Notes under the pieces: generated by a model | Told to the model about the DNA's origin: nothing | What the model saw: the letters and a program-made list of their open reading frames with translations, nothing else | The model's database searches: none | Program-made: the position numbers and the translations under genes | Shown here: positions 60,725 through 64,000 of the stretch, piece after piece | Layout of the letters: each line of letters starts with the position of its first letter | How positions within the stretch are numbered: position 1 is the stretch's first letter | NCBI GenBank assembly: GCA_017165825.1 | Contig: CM029374.1 | Coordinates: 3,329,209-3,393,208 of the forward strand | Direction of reading: 5' to 3' | DNA length: 64,000 nt | Source: Hepsetus odoe | Taxonomy: Eukaryota > Chordata > Actinopteri > Characiformes > Hepsetidae

Positions 60725-63252
60725 TCACTTTCAGCACAGACAGACGCTCCAGACGTCCTTCAGAGGAGACACGTCTCACTTTACACTTTTATATATATGT
60801 ATTTATATTTTACACTTTTTATTTTTTACTTTTAAGTTGAATCAGTGCTTTTACCAGAATATTTTTCTAGACAAGTATCTGTTCTTTTACTTATTTGTGT
60901 ATTTAAAAACATGTTTACAGTAAAATTACTTCAACTGATTCAATCGATTTACACTGATTCAGTGATTTCAGTCACTCTCTCGTTTTCTTAGCTGCTTGTC
61001 CTAATTAAGGGGGTGCTGGAGCCTATCCCAGTGATATCAGTCACTTGGTTTAAGATGATATAATCAGTACTAATTAAGTAGTTAATTACATATCAATTAC
61101 ATATGTGGTTTAATGTGCATTAATACAACATATTTATACTCATTTAAAAAAAACTCTTTATTTAAGCTTTTTTTTATTCACACCTGCTTTTCACATTATT
61201 ATCTTTTTTTTAATGACCCAAAAAGAATTCAGACACTGAACAGAACTGAAGTTATACAGGAGACATTAGCACTGGAGGAGTGTTTGGATTCATTTTTCTA
61301 CTGAAATGAACAACACGAGCCATTTCACTGCAGTAACAATCAAGCGTGAGGTCTTAGAACCGAGCCAATATTTTGTGATTGTGCACGTAAATGTTCATGC
61401 ATCGCTCTTGCGAAGCCTCTGGTGTTCACTTGCATAACCCGTCTTAAGGGAACTGTAATGTTAGGTTTTCACTTTTGCACTGAACTGTGTTCAGTCTCTT
61501 CAGGGAAATGCTCAAGTGCAATTTGAAACATAGAAAAACACAACCTCACTTGACCCTGAGTTAAAGTTTCGGCACTTTAGTTTAAACGCAGTTTAAATGT
61601 GCAGATTTGCATGATTCCCATAATCCTTGAACTTCAGAGAAATACCTACAACCTGTTACGCTAGAGGACTCCAAGAGCAGAGCAGTAATTGAGGTTAGTG
61701 GGTGAAGCCGGCTCTGTGAAAAGCTTAAACCCGTGAGAAACTTTACAGTCGGGTCAGAAGAATCCTGACCCCTCCCTCCAAACTCAAGGGCACACGAGTG
61801 CGATTGAGAGTTCGGCCCCAAAACAGAGCAAGACACCCAGAGTCAAAAGTTTCCACCGTGCATTAGCTAGATCCATCGCTTATCAGGAACGAAAGACCTC
61901 ACAGTATCTCAGAGCGGGTGTGGTACCGGGCCCTGAAGGCCAATTTCAATTCTTCAGGCCTTCAATGCTGAGTCTCACGGTTTTATTCATTGGCCTGCTC
62001 CTAAAGTGTCACTGAAGTGTGTGACAAAATAAAAGGAAGCAGAAACCTAAACGGCATGAAAGAATTTTGCAAATCAGGTTTTGTAAGTTCGGGGCTTTTC
62101 TTTTTCATCCAGAGTTCCTCGTGTTTGCTCCTCACATGGGGCACCAGGAAGGTCCTTTCTGTCACCATCTTTTATTCATGTTTGTCTTTTTGGTCAGAAT
62201 CTTTTGGAACTCCTGATGAGACTCTTCGCTCTGCTTTTGAAATGTTTTATTCTAGCCCACAGCACCACATTATGAATGAAGATGGAAAGTGGCCAGAACA
62301 ACAGTTGGGTTTTCCAAATCATGGCGTGTTTTCCGAAAATGTTACGATCATTCGCCTCCATGTTAACCACTGAAGTTGGAAAGTGACAGCTGCAGTTTTC
62401 CAACACTCTAATCATTTCATTTACATTGTTATGAAATGCATGAGATTGCTCATATTTGATAGCTAGAACCTGCACATCTGACTTTTTCTTACTTTTAGTC
62501 GTTGTCTTTTTTCAGTTCGTTCGTGCTTTTGATGTCATCAAAGCAAAGAAACGATGTCTTTGAAGTGCCTTTTTATCAAACTTCAGTTGGAATAAAATCT
62601 CTTTGATTCTCCTTACAAACACAATAATCACGTTGACTGAAGTCACAGAATCTGTACTTGAAACGCATTTATTTGTCATATTTTAAAATTGACTTAAATA
62701 TTTCAAATTTAATATTTTATCACCTGTGATAGTCGCGACGCCTTTCACTTCAACCGAGTTGACAAACGGTACAGAACAAGAAATTTTGGCAGGAATTTCA
62801 CAGAATACCTTTTAATTATTTATTTTCTTTCATTTCGTTCCAAAAATCCATGACCACATTCAAATAAAAGAAAGCTGAAATGTTGGCCGTCCATTCACAA
62901 CAAATGCGTCACTGGGTTTGGTACATGTCAGGAACGTTTCAGGTCAAAGTTTGAAGGTATCAAACCGGAACCTTGGTTTGTGATTTCTTTATGTATTGTT
63001 TCCTAACCCAGTTAAATACATTGTAGTAGCACATCTGCTTACACCAATGGTCATCAGATGGTAGCAGGATGGTTTTTATATCACTGCGGAAATACATGCC
63101 ACACCCTCCTCTTTGAATTTATAGCATAGAGATTATCTCAAAGAAGATACATTGAACCACATGGATTAACACAATTGCTTAACATGACAAGCTGCTGCCA
63201 CTACCCAAATAATGACGATGCATTAATAATGTCCCTAAAACATCCGACACAT

Positions 63253-63690
63253 ATACAGTTCTGTGCAAAGTTCATGAGACCCCTCATTTCTTCCCCATTT
63301 TGCTTCCGAACGGTCAGACTCTTGTATTTTAATGTGTTGTTGAGGGACAATTCTCTAGGCTTCCTAAAGGACGAAAGTTTTTGGCTCTCACTTTCAGTAC
63401 AGTCCCTGTTCCTGAGCAGTTTCAGAGGCAGAAGCAGAAGCATTGTGGGATCATCTCCACAGAGAACAGAACAAAAATGCAGCCAAAGGGCTTTGGGATG
63501 TCTTTCAAGAAGCCTGGAGAACTATTCCTGTGCTGAAGAATAATGGTGGTCAAACAAAATGTTGACTGCAAAGCTAGAATTACAAACTCTGTGTTATAAA
63601 CTGTGTTCCCATCTATGTTTGCACAGACAATATAAAGAAAATGATAAAGAAATGAGGCGTGATGTACAAATTTGGCGCAGTATTGTGCGC
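63253..63690 (+). mobile_element. Tc1/mariner-type non-autonomous element
   Basis: Left end TACAGTTCTGTGCAAAGTTC and right end (complement) TACTGCGCCAAATTTGTACA with a matching inner word CCTCATTTCTT are imperfect inverted termini. Inside are remains of a transposase 3' end (FQEAWRTI-like). Related to 57640-57900 and 40232-40485. Confidence 0.65.
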
Positions 63691-64000
63691 AATTGTCCCG
63701 CAAGTCACCAGAAGGAAGCCTTAAGACTGAGCTAAACGTTTTGTTTGAGCAGTCGAGTTTCCTTTTCCTTTATATTGTTGGATAACTTTTAAACAACCAC
63801 ATATTTCAGCAGGAGAACAAAGACCAAAGCCATGTTTTATAAGTATTGAAGCAGCTAGCTTAAAACTTTTATAAAGTTAAGAAAGAGCGACTGATTTGTG
63901 CTCTCGCACTCAGATGTTCCCTGAGAATGGGAAAGTCGGCTTTAACAGTGGTCCTCAAGTTATAGTTAGCAATTTCCCCCATTTTGCTTCATATATTCAT

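Larger units (their letters stand above)
58900..63250. other. Region upstream of lck without a recognised gene
   Basis: Contains a GA run (59687-59704), the CA microsatellite and repeat copy 2. Some open frames up to 118 codons exist, but none has family features. An untranslated first lck exon may lie in 58630-58900. Confidence 0.5.

Noticed and set aside
62017..62373. Open frame of 118 codons upstream of lck
   Set aside because: No recognisable domain, atypical composition and no splice or promoter context; taken as chance.

Overview
This is a window of a ray-finned (teleost) fish nuclear genome. The evidence is split vertebrate genes with GT-AG introns, long CA/GA microsatellites, tRNA-derived SINEs, Tc1/mariner DNA transposons and non-LTR retrotransposon tails, together with four genes whose closest relatives are vertebrate. 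SINE type and gene content would fit an otophysan-like teleost (catfish/characin/knifefish group), but the species cannot be fixed from sequence alone. There are no prokaryotic, plasmid, CRISPR or viral genes.

Four protein-coding genes could be rebuilt exon by exon, each with an unbroken frame across every junction. (1) pabpc4, minus strand, start codon at 16782 and stop at 3100: 13 coding exons, 635 residues, four RRMs plus the MLLE/PABC domain. Its promoter side (about 17187-17230) has a TATA-like box and a 5'-TOP-like start, and its leader holds the A-rich tract expected of an autoregulated PABP mRNA. (2) A zona-pellucida (egg-coat) gene of the ZP3 type, minus strand, 23632 to 20087: 7 coding exons, 558 residues. 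It seems to keep only the ZP-C half of the ZP module and has a long acidic C-terminal extension. (3) tmem54, plus strand, 25427 to 35389: 6 coding exons, 241 residues, four membrane segments. (4) lck, the T-cell Src-family tyrosine kinase, minus strand, 58622 to 39174: 12 coding exons, 505 residues, SH4-unique-SH3-SH2-kinase-tail.

Layout: 1-2290 has no recognised gene but holds an orphan promoter-like cluster near 861-945; 2299-2679 is an unassigned ORF. pabpc4 fills 2.95-17.2 kb. A repeat-filled spacer (17.2-20.0 kb) leads to the ZP gene (20.0-23.7 kb). The ZP gene is divergent from tmem54 (25.3-35.7 kb). tmem54 and lck are tail to tail across 35.7-39.1 kb. lck runs to about 58.6 kb, and 58.9-64.0 kb is gene-free except for repeats. 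PABPC4, TMEM54 and LCK orthologues all lie on human 1p34-p35, so the three form a conserved block; the egg-coat gene sits inside that block here.

The genes do not form one pathway: a cytoplasmic poly(A)-binding translation factor, an egg-envelope protein, a small four-pass membrane protein and a lymphocyte kinase. Points worth a second look are a tmem54 exon 2 frame that runs without a stop into a Tc1 transposase C-terminus; two GC-AG introns (ZP gene, lck); a perfect E-box inverted repeat beside the ZP TATA box; the pabpc4 TOP and A-rich leader; a palindromic SINE pair; a nested SINE; a GATC-rich minisatellite split by a SINE; and inverted Tc1 copies flanking tmem54 exon 1.
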